The notes beneath the pieces were generated by a model. That model saw only the letters and a program-made list of their open reading frames with translations. It had not been told where the DNA came from and ran no database searches. Shown here piece by piece: positions 49,581-60,000 of a stretch of DNA of 64,000 bases (positions are counted from its first letter, which is position 1; each line of letters begins with the position of its first letter). Origin of the DNA: Bacillota bacterium (lineage in GTDB: Bacteria > Bacillota > Clostridia > Christensenellales > SZUA-584); the NCBI GenBank assembly GCA_023408075.1, contig JAEYKW010000015.1, positions 186,001 to 250,000 of the forward strand, read 5' to 3'. The position numbers and the translations under genes are program-made.

Positions 49581-49681
49581 ATAAAGTGTATAAGAAAAAT
49601 TGTTACGTAATTGTTGCGTTATTATTACGATATTACTCCCTCATCTGCGTGTGAATGTCTTTTGGAGAACTGGAGAAACGA

Positions 49682-51379
49682 ATGAAAAAGAAATTGATTG
49701 GAATGATGATTAGCCTTGCCATACTGCTGACGCTCTTGCTGGGGTCAACCTCATTCGTGCTGGCGGGTGATTGCCCGAATATACGCGTATTGCTGACCAT
49801 CGGTTCACCGACAAGTTTTGGCCTCTCGTTGGACAACACTTACACTGTTTCAGTCAACGGAGTCGTCCAAGGGCCCGTCGGCGCTGACAGCTATACAGTT
49901 GTTGTTGAAGGTTCCAATGTCACTTTAAAGAATAGCGCCGGATCTGTTTTAACAACGGGTTCGGATGTGACCTTTATTCCCACCACGGACAGCACCATAC
50001 GCATAAATCATCCTGATTATAAATCAAAATGCTATAAGGGTGAGTTTAAATTCACAGTGTCCGGCGGAGGGCTGCAGTTAGTCAATACACTTAATTTGGA
50101 GACATATCTTTACGGCGTCCTACCGTATGAGATGAGCAATTCATTCCCTCTGGAGGCGCTCAAAGCGCAGGCAGTCTGCGCCCGTACCTTTTCTGCGCTT
50201 CGCATGGCGGGCGCAGGGAGCAGCGCCTATGATCTTGATGATACAGGGGCTCATGCGCAAGTGTATGAAGGGTTTGACGCATCCAAAGACAGATGCATTC
50301 AAGCCGTCAACGAAACAGCAAATCAGGTGCTGAAATACGGCGATTCGGCATTCGTCAACTGTTATTATTCCGCATCCAACGGCGGATGGACGGAAATCAC
50401 GCAACACCGGTGGACAGCTACAGAACCTTTGAAAGCCTATGACCAGATTCAAGCCGACCCGTACGACATCGCCAACCCAAGCAGTCTTCAAGAGCGGCTT
50501 GTGCTGCCCGTCAATATTACCCCCGAAAACCCGATGCAATATCAAAACTGGTCGGGCGGCACTTATGCGGCCAATGGCAACAGCCCGGTCGGCGTGGACA
50601 CCGCTTCAAGATACCTGCGTCTTTCCGCGCTGCAGGCTGTCAAAGATAAGGGGTATATTGCCAACGTCTCGGACGACATCCAGATACTCGGTTTTTCCAA
50701 CGTCGCCGCCAAGACATTAGACAATGGAAGCGGCCAGCACCACGGTGGAGAAGGCAGCTATAACGGTAACGATGTAACCGGTAAAAATGATTGCAAGGAC
50801 ATGACACAGGCGGATGTCACAATGAAGGTGCTGGCTAGCCGTTATGCGAGAACCGATGAAGTCAGCGGCTATATGCTTGGTGATGTGGACAGAAACGGTG
50901 CCATTGATACGTCGGACTATACCTCCGTACGCCTGCACATACTCAATAAGAAGGTTCTGACCGATGAGCCTCTCACCATTTCAGATATCGATAGGAACGG
51001 TGTGATTGATACCCAGGATTATACGTCCATCCGGCTCCATATTCTTGGGCTTAAGGCAATTAGTGGCCGCACCAATGACGGTATTATCAGAGAACCTGTG
51101 GACGTTGCGTTCACGATCAACCTGACCGATTTGGATGTCGGCGCAACCTACCAGTCATTCTTCGTCTCCAGCCTTGGCTTGTTCACCACAGAAGGCGACG
51201 GCACCAACTGGTACATCTACCAGCGGCGTTACGGCCATGGCATCGGCCTCAGCCAACGCGGAGCACAGCAGCGCGCGAGCGACCCGAATCCTGCGGTCAA
51301 CACATATACGGCGATCCTCGAATTCTATTTTCCGGATTATCCGGGATATCCCGATGTCCACATCGCGGCATTATATTGA
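49682..51379 (+). CDS. SpoIID-domain protein with an inserted type I dockerin
   Basis: A 565-aa secreted protein (signal peptide about 1-28). The SpoIID fold, a peptidoglycan glycan-strand lyase in spore engulfment, starts with LNTLNLETYLYGVLPYEMSNSFPLEALKAQAVCARTF and continues with VNCYYSASNGGWTE. It then breaks off for a type I dockerin (about 398-460) of two DxDxNGxIDxxDYTS(V/I)RLHIL calcium repeats, and resumes with YGHGIGLSQRGAQQRA (about 516-531), the conserved end of SpoIID. The dockerin is therefore inside the enzyme domain. GGAGAAACGA lies before the ATG. First gene of the surface cluster. Confidence 0.88.
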   Translation: MKKKLIGMMISLAILLTLLLGSTSFVLAGDCPNIRVLLTIGSPTSFGLSLDNTYTVSVNGVVQGPVGADSYTVVVEGSNVTLKNSAGSVLTTGSDVTFIPTTDSTIRINHPDYKSKCYKGEFKFTVSGGGLQLVNTLNLETYLYGVLPYEMSNSFPLEALKAQAVCARTFSALRMAGAGSSAYDLDDTGAHAQVYEGFDASKDRCIQAVNETANQVLKYGDSAFVNCYYSASNGGWTEITQHRWTATEPLKAYDQIQADPYDIANPSSLQERLVLPVNITPENPMQYQNWSGGTYAANGNSPVGVDTASRYLRLSALQAVKDKGYIANVSDDIQILGFSNVAAKTLDNGSGQHHGGEGSYNGNDVTGKNDCKDMTQADVTMKVLASRYARTDEVSGYMLGDVDRNGAIDTSDYTSVRLHILNKKVLTDEPLTISDIDRNGVIDTQDYTSIRLHILGLKAISGRTNDGIIREPVDVAFTINLTDLDVGATYQSFFVSSLGLFTTEGDGTNWYIYQRRYGHGIGLSQRGAQQRASDPNPAVNTYTAILEFYFPDYPGYPDVHIAALY

Positions 51380-51466
51380 CCAAGCCTGACAGCGAAAATG
51401 CCCAAACCATGAAATACTATGCCAGAAGATTCGCTGTATGTGACGTATCAACAGCTAAGGAGACAT

Positions 51467-53494
51467 ATGAGCAAACCAAAAAAACATAAACCTTTGCAAA
51501 TGATACTGCTTTTTCTGCTTATCCTGCTCATGATCATCAGTTTCGCTGTGAGCTTTATTCCTGTCGGACACGCTCAAGAGGCGGAAACGAAAATCAGAAC
51601 CACATCAGACGGCCTCCTGTATGCCGACGATCAGGTTCTCGTAAGATTCAAACCTGCCGTCTCCGATTATGCCGCGGAGCAAACACTGACTTCTATGTCC
51701 AGTGAATCACTTGATACAGCAAGCGATATTATCGTCGCCGATGTTCCTGCCGGCGAAACGGTTGAGGGCTTCATAGAGACGCTTGAAGGCCAGCCGGGTG
51801 TCGAATACGCACAGCCCGACTACCTGTATACATTAGAGTCGGTGACTGTTAACGATGCGTATGCCGGTGATCAATGGCATCTTAATGCCATGGGCGTTGC
51901 TGAGGCTTGGGATACGACAATGGGCAATTCCGGCGTTATCGTAGCTGTGCTCGATACGGGCGTGGATCTCAATCATCCTGACCTGTCCGGCCAGATTGTG
52001 AGGCCCACAGACGTGGTGGATAATGACGGGAGCGCGCAGGATGACAATGGACACGGTACGCATGTGGCAGGGATTATCGGTGCCGTTGCCAACAACGCAA
52101 GAGGTGTCGCAGGCATCGCTCCCGGTGCAAAACTTATGCCTATCGATGTTTTTGGCTATTACGAAACCGGGACAGATACCGTTTTCGGCGCGCTGACGAG
52201 CGAAGTCATCGAAGCCATCAGCTATGCGGTCGTAAATGGCGCTGATGTCATCAACATCAGCCTTGGCGGTGCCGATTACGACAGCGCATTCGAGGAAGCG
52301 ATTGACGATGCGGTCAGCGCCGATAGAGTAGTCGTCGCGGCAGCCGGCAACAAAGGTGAAAACGGAATACATTACCCGAGCGATTTCAATTCGTGCATCT
52401 CTGTCATTGGGACAGACTGGGACGACTGCAAAGCAAGTTACTCCAATTATGGTGACGATAAGGATATCTGCGCGCCTGGCGGAGACACGAACGCGGCCCC
52501 GGAAACTGACAGCCTTATTCTATCCACTTATTATGACCCGAGTACTCACACAAGCGGGTATGCGTGGATGGATGGAACCTCAATGGCATCTCCCATGGTG
52601 GCAGGCGTCACAGCACTGATGCTGTCAGCGAACCCCGGCCTCACTGTGAGTCAGATTAAGAATATCCTGTATACAACTGCTGTAGACCTTGGTATTCCAG
52701 GACATGACGAAGAAACAGGGTTTGGGCGAATCAATGCCGCAGCCGCAGTGGCAGCCGCAGCCGGCACGATCTATACGCCCGTCTCTGTATCGGGTGTTGC
52801 ACTCAGTGATGCTTCACTTTCACTTGCTACAGGTGAAACATATCAGCTCAGTGCTGCAATATCGCCGTTTGGCGCTTCTAAAAAAGCTGTCACATATTCG
52901 TCGGGTAATCAGGCAGTCGCGGCAGTAAGTCCGTCCGGCATGGTTACGGCGGTGGGCATGGGCAGCACCATAATTACAGTCAAAACGGTTGACGGCAATT
53001 TAACTTCAATCTGCAACGTGTCCGTGATAACTCCGAATATCCCGGTGACGGGTGTATCTATTGCCGGATTTATTCCCGAAGCACACATCTCACATTTATT
53101 GGGCGAATCATTTGACATTGTTGCTGTCGTCACACCGCAGAATGCTACGAATAAATCTGTAAAATTTGAAAGCAGTGCGCCGTCCGTTGCCACTGTAGAC
53201 AGTACAGGCCATATCAAAACCACGGGTGTTGGTACCACAACGGTATCAGTGGCAACTGCAGATAAAAACCTGTCGTCATTTATCATACTTGATGTCATTA
53301 GACGGGGCGACACAAATGGCGACGGCGATATCAACACATTGGATTATTCTTTAATCCGGTTTCATATTCTCGGGCTAAAGCAAATATCAAATAGTTTTAA
53401 GCTCGCAGCTGATGCCGATGGCAATGGAATCGTCAATATTTTGGATTATACACTTGTTAAACTTCACATATTGCGCTTAAAATCTATTGAATAA
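51467..53494 (+). CDS. Subtilisin-like serine protease with two Ig-like domains and a dockerin
   Basis: 675 aa: signal peptide (about 1-36), inhibitor-like propeptide (about 50-125), S8 peptidase with Asp163 (VLDTGVDLNHPDL), His196 (DDNGHGTHVAG), oxyanion Asn295 (AAAGN) and Ser372 (GTSMASPM), two bacterial Ig-like group 2 domains (about 438-525 and 530-610), and a C-terminal type I dockerin (about 612-675) with two calcium loops (GDTNGDGDINTLDYSLIRFHIL and ADADGNGIVNILDYTLVKLHIL). AAGGAGACAT precedes the ATG. It is 88 nt downstream of the SpoIID gene and likely co-transcribed. It would be tethered to a cohesin-bearing protein. Confidence 0.93.
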   Translation: MSKPKKHKPLQMILLFLLILLMIISFAVSFIPVGHAQEAETKIRTTSDGLLYADDQVLVRFKPAVSDYAAEQTLTSMSSESLDTASDIIVADVPAGETVEGFIETLEGQPGVEYAQPDYLYTLESVTVNDAYAGDQWHLNAMGVAEAWDTTMGNSGVIVAVLDTGVDLNHPDLSGQIVRPTDVVDNDGSAQDDNGHGTHVAGIIGAVANNARGVAGIAPGAKLMPIDVFGYYETGTDTVFGALTSEVIEAISYAVVNGADVINISLGGADYDSAFEEAIDDAVSADRVVVAAAGNKGENGIHYPSDFNSCISVIGTDWDDCKASYSNYGDDKDICAPGGDTNAAPETDSLILSTYYDPSTHTSGYAWMDGTSMASPMVAGVTALMLSANPGLTVSQIKNILYTTAVDLGIPGHDEETGFGRINAAAAVAAAAGTIYTPVSVSGVALSDASLSLATGETYQLSAAISPFGASKKAVTYSSGNQAVAAVSPSGMVTAVGMGSTIITVKTVDGNLTSICNVSVITPNIPVTGVSIAGFIPEAHISHLLGESFDIVAVVTPQNATNKSVKFESSAPSVATVDSTGHIKTTGVGTTTVSVATADKNLSSFIILDVIRRGDTNGDGDINTLDYSLIRFHILGLKQISNSFKLAADADGNGIVNILDYTLVKLHILRLKSIE

Positions 53495-53509
53495 TATAAG
53501 GAGAAAGGT

Positions 53510-54754
53510 ATGAAAAAGAAATTTCTAGTATTACTGTTAGCAGCCCTCATTCTGATATCGACCATCGGTATCGTAACGGCATTTGCTGGTTCAGCTAAAG
53601 TATCAGTATCCGGGAAATCCAGCGTAGTTGCAGGAAAGGAGTATACTTATACTTATACTTTAAAAGCATCGGATGTTTGCGCCGCCAATGCAAATATTTC
53701 TGTTGGCGGAGTTTTTTCCATTGTTTCGGGTGGGGATAACTTATTTTATGACACAATCCCGAACAATACAAGCGGAAGTGTTAAAGGCAGTGTTAAGGTT
53801 AGAGTCAGCGGAGATGCAAAACCAGGCGATACCGGAACCATTTCTTTCAGTGGAACTTGTACGTTTGTAGACGAGGCGTACAATCAGTCTTCGGGTAGTG
53901 TATCGGGCGGAATAACCGCAAAGGTTGTTACTCAAGAGGCCTCGAATAATACAACGAATTCAGACGATGATACGCCTAGGGCGACCAAAGCGCCCACCGA
54001 GTGGGACCTCGCCAAAGAGAAGATCGCAGCAATGGAAGAAGGCGGCACACTCACCATTGACATCACGGGTGATGACCGTGCCCTGTCCCCCAAAACGTAT
54101 CAATCACTGCTCGACAAGAAGGGAATATTTACTTTTAATTTTGGAACATACTCATGCACACTGGACACCTCACGATTAGACAAGTTGGGTGAAGATGTGA
54201 AGAGCATTGACCTCGGACTTACCCTTGATGCTGATCCGGACTTTTCGGCAGCAGTCGGCGGCAACGATGTGTACCAGCTCCATTTTGCCCATAAAGGCGA
54301 ATTCCCGGGCAAGATATCCTTTAAGTATAAAGCAGATAAGAACGCCCCTGGTGACACTGTTTATCTCTATTATTATTATGGCTCATCTAAGGTGATTGAA
54401 AGCATTCAATCCGCTGTTGTTGACGCAGACGGATATGTCACATTCGATATCTACCATTGTTCTTCGTACTTCGTCTCATCCGCGATCATTGAGGGGGCAG
54501 CGGGTGTCGTCGTTCAGCCCACGCCTGAGCCGACACCGGAACCATCGCCCACAGTTGCGCCCACGCCCGAGCCGACGCCCGAGCCGACAGAGGCTCCTGC
54601 AGAACTGGTCGAACCTGCGATGGCTCCCGCAAGTGGCTTTCCGCTTATTGTACTGATCGCCGTAGGGGGGGGAGCGGCGCTGATTGCAGTGCTGTTTACA
54701 ATGCTGGCCTTTAAGGTGGGCCCCTTCAGGAAAAGAAGCCGCCACAGAGCATAG
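53510..54754 (+). CDS. Membrane-anchored surface protein with a beta-sandwich N-terminal domain (putative cohesin)
   Basis: A 414-aa protein with a signal peptide (1-27), a beta-sandwich domain (about 28-140; KVSVSGKSSVVAGKEYTYTYTLKA, then AKPGDTGTISFSGTCTF), a second domain (about 165-330) with MEEGGTLTIDIT and ISFKYKADKNAPGDTVYLYYYYG, a PTPEP-repeat stalk (about 334-366) and a C-terminal transmembrane helix with a basic tail (RKRSRHRA). The N-terminal domain has the size and strand pattern of cohesins, but I cannot confirm the family. Located 15 nt after the dockerin-bearing protease gene. Paralog of the protein at 55304. Confidence 0.72.
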   Translation: MKKKFLVLLLAALILISTIGIVTAFAGSAKVSVSGKSSVVAGKEYTYTYTLKASDVCAANANISVGGVFSIVSGGDNLFYDTIPNNTSGSVKGSVKVRVSGDAKPGDTGTISFSGTCTFVDEAYNQSSGSVSGGITAKVVTQEASNNTTNSDDDTPRATKAPTEWDLAKEKIAAMEEGGTLTIDITGDDRALSPKTYQSLLDKKGIFTFNFGTYSCTLDTSRLDKLGEDVKSIDLGLTLDADPDFSAAVGGNDVYQLHFAHKGEFPGKISFKYKADKNAPGDTVYLYYYYGSSKVIESIQSAVVDADGYVTFDIYHCSSYFVSSAIIEGAAGVVVQPTPEPTPEPSPTVAPTPEPTPEPTEAPAELVEPAMAPASGFPLIVLIAVGGGAALIAVLFTMLAFKVGPFRKRSRHRA

Positions 54755-54785
54755 ATATATATTATAGTCTTCGACAAATGAATTG

Positions 54786-54833
54786 CACCCCTAAAGTTAG
54801 TCAGTACGTAGACTGAAAATAACTTTGGGGGTG
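54786..54833. repeat. Imperfect inverted repeat resembling an insertion-sequence end
   Basis: CACCCCTAAAGTTA and TAACTTTGGGGGTG form a 14-bp stem with one mismatch. CACCCC(A)AAAGTTAG is a common terminal sequence of IS3-group elements, but no transposase frame is left. Confidence 0.4.
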
Positions 54834-55193
54834 TGTTTATATGACAAGAATAAAGTCTAGCAAGTCAATTCAAAAGAAAATCAAATCAAAAAGACATGCA
54901 AAAATAGTTTGAGCGATTGTTAAATAGAAGAGAATCTTCCTTTACTCATTCAATGAATCAAAGAAGCTCATATCCATAGCATTTTACAAGCAAGCTTAAG
55001 CTTCCTTTATTTTGTTTGCCGGGCATCAAGACAAAGCTAAAGTTCGCCTTCTACAGTTCACATATCCCGCCAAACGTAACCATTGTTTTTCAACTTTTCA
55101 AGACGTCACCGATCATTCGTGAAGCCTTACTTCATTTCGGTTTTTTTGTATGGGCATCAGGCACATTCATCTATTTTGCTTTTCATTTATATG

Positions 55194-55222
55194 TTGACAC
55201 GTTTATCTTTTTCATGCAATAT
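55194..55222 (+). promoter_or_regulatory. Promoter of the second surface-protein gene
   Basis: TTGACA, 17-nt spacer, CAATAT, about 80 nt before the start codon. Confidence 0.5.
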
Positions 55223-55303
55223 ATAGTTATCACAATCGTTTAGGCGCGCTTTTCATGTTTTGACTTCTTAGCAGCGCCCAGCCATAATTTTAAGGAGTCT
55301 CTT

Positions 55304-56623
55304 ATGACGAAACCATCATTTTACCTGTTTGCGGCTGTTGTTTTTGTATCAATGTTATTTATTCAGACAGCGTCTGCAAGCAGTGTTTCGGTTTCATTTT
55401 CGGGAGATAAAGATGTAAAACCAGGTCATACCTACACCTTAGATTATGTTGTTAATATGTTAAATAGTCGTTCATTTAAGATTAGTTTCAAGTGTAGTAA
55501 TGCTAATATTTCAGGTGATACAAAAGTCGTTTTTGAGAAGACTGATCCTTACGAAAACACAGATGTTACGAAAAATGGATCTTTATCTATATCAATTAAG
55601 GACTCAGCAAAAGCTGGTGATATTATTACTGTAACCGCCTCAGGAAAGTATACTGTTGCCAATGAGATGGGGGTCCCTGATTCATGGGGAGATGTTTCTG
55701 AATCTTATACACTTACTGTGGTATCGGCTGAGGAACCTACGCCTATACCCTCTGCCACACCTACCCCGGAGCCGGTTCCGGTTGTCTCAACAGATCCCAC
55801 GCCGTTGCCTGCGCCAGAGCCCGCAAACACGTCAGCTCCAAAGGCTTCATTGCACCCGGTCGACAAGCCAAAAGCCTCAGTCTTGCCTCATTCTCTGTCC
55901 GATATGCCTTCCCAAATCCCGCCTGAAAACCCACTCCCTTCGATGTTTCCTTCGACAACACCCCTTTTAAGTGTCTGGGATGATCTTGCTGCAGAAATGG
56001 ACAAAATGGAACAAGGCGGCCTAATAGACTTATCAATGACCCCTTCCGCAGATCCACTGCCAGCCCTCATGCTTGAAGCACTTAAAGCTAAGGAAGGCAT
56101 TATTGTTATCAATTTCAACGACTACTCGTGCACAATTGACAGCAGTCAGCTTGGTATAATCATATCCGAGCCGGTCAATCTTTTAATGGATATGACAAAA
56201 AGAACCGAAGTATCGAATGCAGCTGACGGTCAGGATATCTATCAGCTTCACCTCGCCGAAACCGGCGATCTTCCCGGCTGTCTCACCTATAGCATTAAAG
56301 CTTTGGAAAATAAGCCGGGTGACACCTTATACCTTTATCGTTATCACGGTACTTCTGGATTAGCGGAGTATAGACAAAGTGTCACAGTAGATAAGAACGA
56401 TGTCGCTGCTTTTGAAGTCTATGAGGGTGGCAGTTATTTTGTTACAGCTTCACTCATTACCGACAATCCAAAGACCGGAGAAAGTACGGAAATCAACAAT
56501 GGACCCGCAGATAATAGCGTCTGGTTCGTCATTGCATTAATTAGTCTTGTGTGTGCTGCGGCCGCTCTCTATACCGTTATGCACCGCAATAAACACCCCA
56601 AACATTACACAACAAATGATTAA
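55304..56623 (+). CDS. Membrane-anchored surface protein, paralog of the protein at 53510
   Basis: 439 aa: signal peptide (1-25), beta-sandwich domain (about 26-145) with KDVKPGHTYTLDYVVN and AKAGDIITVTASGKYTV, a long Pro-rich stalk (about 146-225), a second domain (about 225-385) with MDKMEQGGLIDLSMT and LTYSIKALENKPGDTLYLYRYHG, and a C-terminal membrane helix with the tail HRNKHPKHYTTND. Domain order and the PGDTxYLYxYxG and YFVxxxxI signatures match the protein at 53510, so they are tandem duplicates. Here the Pro-rich stalk lies in front of the second domain instead of behind it. AAGGAGTCTCTT precedes the ATG. Confidence 0.72.
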   Translation: MTKPSFYLFAAVVFVSMLFIQTASASSVSVSFSGDKDVKPGHTYTLDYVVNMLNSRSFKISFKCSNANISGDTKVVFEKTDPYENTDVTKNGSLSISIKDSAKAGDIITVTASGKYTVANEMGVPDSWGDVSESYTLTVVSAEEPTPIPSATPTPEPVPVVSTDPTPLPAPEPANTSAPKASLHPVDKPKASVLPHSLSDMPSQIPPENPLPSMFPSTTPLLSVWDDLAAEMDKMEQGGLIDLSMTPSADPLPALMLEALKAKEGIIVINFNDYSCTIDSSQLGIIISEPVNLLMDMTKRTEVSNAADGQDIYQLHLAETGDLPGCLTYSIKALENKPGDTLYLYRYHGTSGLAEYRQSVTVDKNDVAAFEVYEGGSYFVTASLITDNPKTGESTEINNGPADNSVWFVIALISLVCAAAALYTVMHRNKHPKHYTTND

Positions 56624-57014
56624 ACAATAATGTTTCCCCCGAACACGCTAGATGTTATTCATCAACGGGCTTAGCCCTCTTTTTGGCCCCGCTTTAAAGC
56701 GTAACCGGTGGTCGGCGGCCGCATAAGATCGTGACTGGCTGCCCTTGGGCGAGCCTTTTAGTTCAGTATTAAGCTATTAAGACGCGCTCTTTTTGGTTCC
56801 ACTTTGAGGGGAACTGCCGACGACTAGTGACCGATAGAGGTGTTCATATTAACAGCTGCCATTTCACACCTCATCCGGTGCTACGCACCACCTTCTCTTC
56901 GAATAAGGAAAGTTCTATCAGTACAGCATAATATTTTATATTTATGCTTTTCAGCAAAGTGCTTTCTTCATAGCTAAAGCCTTCTAGGCCACCGGCGTTA
57001 CCGGAGGGTATTCT
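56624..57014. other. Gene-free spacer with degraded repeats
   Basis: 391 nt between converging genes. GGTTCCACTTTGAGGGGAAC with a following CCGATAGAGG (about 56796-56850) and CACCTCATCCGGTGCTACGC with ACCACCTTCTC (about 56867-56905) look like worn family 1 copies. No gene or clear terminator. Confidence 0.45.
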
Positions 57015-60000
57015 TTATATAACAAAGTTCCGCAGCGTTTTCATCAGCAGATCGGGATCAATTGGTTTACCGATATGGGCATCCATGCCCGCCATCAGCA
57101 TCCTGTCGATATCCTCTTTAAAAACATTGGCTGTCATCGCGATAATAGGGACTTTCTTTGCATTGGGTACATTGCTGCTTCGAATTTGTCTTGTCGCCTC
57201 GATTCCATCCATCACCGGCATTTGAATATCCATCAATATGGCATCAAACGCGCCTTGATTTTCACTAAACAGCTCCAGTGCCCGCTTCCCGTCGGCTGCT
57301 TGTATAATCTGTACCTTTGTGTGTTTTAATAATTCGTTTAATATAAATTGGTTAATCTCAACATCTTCAGCTACGAGGATACGGCGCCCAGCAAGAAATT
57401 CGTCCCCGTTCCAAACTTGCTTTCGGAGAATTGCCGGTTTTTTGCATATTTGTGATAGCATATTAAACAAGCGCGACGGGAGAACAGGCTTCGTCAGAAA
57501 CATGGAAACACCGGCTGCTTTTGCTTGCTGCTCAATCTCTCCCCATTCAAACATGGAAAACATAATCACAAACGTATCGGGTCCGGCAATTTTTCGAATC
57601 TCCTTGACCGTTTCAATGCCATTCATCTCAGGCATTTGCCAATCCACAAAGACTACGTTATATGGCGGTTTCGCACTTCTGACTGCTGCCAGCGCATCCT
57701 TTCCTGTGTCTACCCAATTTGACTGTACGCCAAACTGCGAAAACAACGAAGTCATGTATGCGCATGTTTCCTTGTCATCGTCGACCACAAGCACATTGAG
57801 GTCTTCAAAGGCTACATTTATTGATGCGGGCTTCTCTTCGGCTGCTTCGAGCGGCAATACAAAATAGAAAGTACTTCCTTTCCCCTTTTCCCCGGTTGCC
57901 CCAATCTCACCGCCCATGAGCTCTACGATTGACCGGCAAATCGCAAGGCCGAGCCCTGCGCCTTTGAATTCGCGTGTAGGTGTGCCGTCCTCTTGCTCAA
58001 AAGGATAAAACAGTTTATCAACCGTATTTTTATCAACTCCTATACCGTTGTCGGTCACAGAGAATCTCGCGATCACCTTGTTTTCATGCTTTTTTTGCAC
58101 TTGTGCCCGCACCACGATCTCACCATGTTCGGGCGTGAACTTGACTGCGTTAAACAACAGGTTAATGAGCACTTGTTTGAACCTGATTTCGTCGCTCATC
58201 ACATAACGGGGAAGCTCATTGTCAATATAAAGATCCAAATGCTGCTTTTTCTCGTCGGCGCGCTGCATGACAATACCAAATACCTCCTCAATCGCCGCGA
58301 TCAGGTCGGTCTCGCTGTGATTAACCGACATCTTTCCCGCTTCAATACGTGATAGATCGAGAATGTCATTAACAATTGACAACAGATGCTTGGATGACAT
58401 ATTGACTTTCTCCAGCAAATCCTTGATCTGCGAGGAATCATCGGACTGGGCGGCAACATGCGTGAGGCCGATAATGGCATTCAGTGGTGTCCTGATTTCA
58501 TGACTCATGTTGGAGAGAAAATCGCTCTTGGCGCGATTGGCTGTGCTCGCATCCTGCTTAGCCTGTATCAATTCCTTTTCTTTCTGGCGCTGCTCTGTCA
58601 CATCTTCCGCGACGCCAAGCAAAGCGTAGACATCGCCGTTTTCATTGACCAGCGGCACCTTGTTCACCTTAAATAACCGTAATATGCCCTTTCTTGTGAC
58701 CATACTCCTATAATAATTGAGGCAGGCGGTTTTCGATTCGATGACCATTCGATCATGCTGTGTGCTTTCTGCGGCGACATTAACCTCCATGAATTTTCGG
58801 TTAGTCTCACCGATCATCTCCTCAGGGGTCGTATCAAGGCTCTGAGCCATCACCTGGTTGCAGCCCAGATACCGACCGTTAATATCCTTCCAATATATAC
58901 CGACCGGCGCATTTTGGATCAGTTCTTCGAGCATCTTATGTGTTCGGAATATATCACGTTCATTGTTGGTCCGGCGTGTGATATCCGCGATAAATGCCGC
59001 TACGGCCTCTATTTTCCCATCATACCCCACCACTGGATAGATCGAGCCCTCATAGTATCTGTCATCATTAATGACATGATAGACATCGGGAATCCCGGTC
59101 TCCATCACTTTCTTAAACACCAGCCCGGTGACGGAATACCTGTCTGTCGGAATCAATTCTTTGATGTTGTGACCGACGACATCGCCAAGCAGCCTGCCAA
59201 GCTGCTCTGCAAAAGCGCTGTTCGACAGGATTATATTGCCGTCGCGGTCCATCAGACTGATACCATCTCGGGTCGATTCGAGAATCACGCTCATATGGGT
59301 ATTGCTTATTTTGATCGCCTCTTCCTTATCTGATCGATCATAAAAGTTCTTTATCATTTGAGCAAAAATGCTCATCACGGAAAGCGCATATGGCTTCCAC
59401 GTTTTCACTTCTCCTATTGAATAAAGCCCGATAAATCCGCGCGGCTTGCCACTGGAAACCACAGGGATCGATATAAATGAACGAATACCGTCTTCTTGAA
59501 GAAAGTGTGCCATCCGTGTGTCACTTTTTTCAGTATCATCAATGCTGAAAATATCTTCGCAAAGATGTGCGTGAATCATATCTTGGGAATTTTCAAACGA
59601 AGACTGGGTCCAGTCTCTTTCCAGCGGGGGCAGGCCGCTTTTATTTTGCTGTGACTTGAGGTCAAAGCGCTTGTTGTCCCAATCATACCTAATGTAGCAA
59701 ATGCGGTCTTCATCGGTGTAATCCCTTATTTTTTTCAAGGCGGCGTCCAATTCAGCGTCCACATTCTCAATATCTGCGTTAAAGAAATTTTGAGCCAGCT
59801 CGAAAATGAGCTGCTCAAACAGCAGTTGACGCTGCATATTCTCAAGCAGCCTGTCCTTTTCTGTTTCTGATTCTTTTAAGCGTGTCACTGTGTTTTCTAA
59901 TTCGGCGGTACGCTCTTTCACAAGCTTATCAAGGCTTGCCTGCTGATTTTTAAGCCTTGTGACCAGCCCGCTTAATATTATAAACAACAATACGTCCGTG

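Larger units (their letters stand above)
49128..49681. other. AT-rich divergent regulatory region
   Basis: 554 nt between accB and the SpoIID gene. It holds the operator at 49188, a hairpin with T-run at 49315-49347, the inverted repeat GGCAC..GTGCC at 49472-49488 and the promoter at 49552. No coding frame is convincing. Confidence 0.6.
54755..55303. other. Spacer with a decayed IS-end-like hairpin and a promoter
   Basis: 549 nt, AT-rich, between the two paralogous surface-protein genes. It contains the inverted repeat at 54786, a 23-codon frame at 54841-54912 without a clear product, and a promoter at 55194. Confidence 0.5.

Noticed and set aside
54841..54912. 23-aa Lys-rich frame after the IS-end-like hairpin
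   Set aside because: Low-complexity, AT-driven, without a ribosome site; too short to support as a gene.
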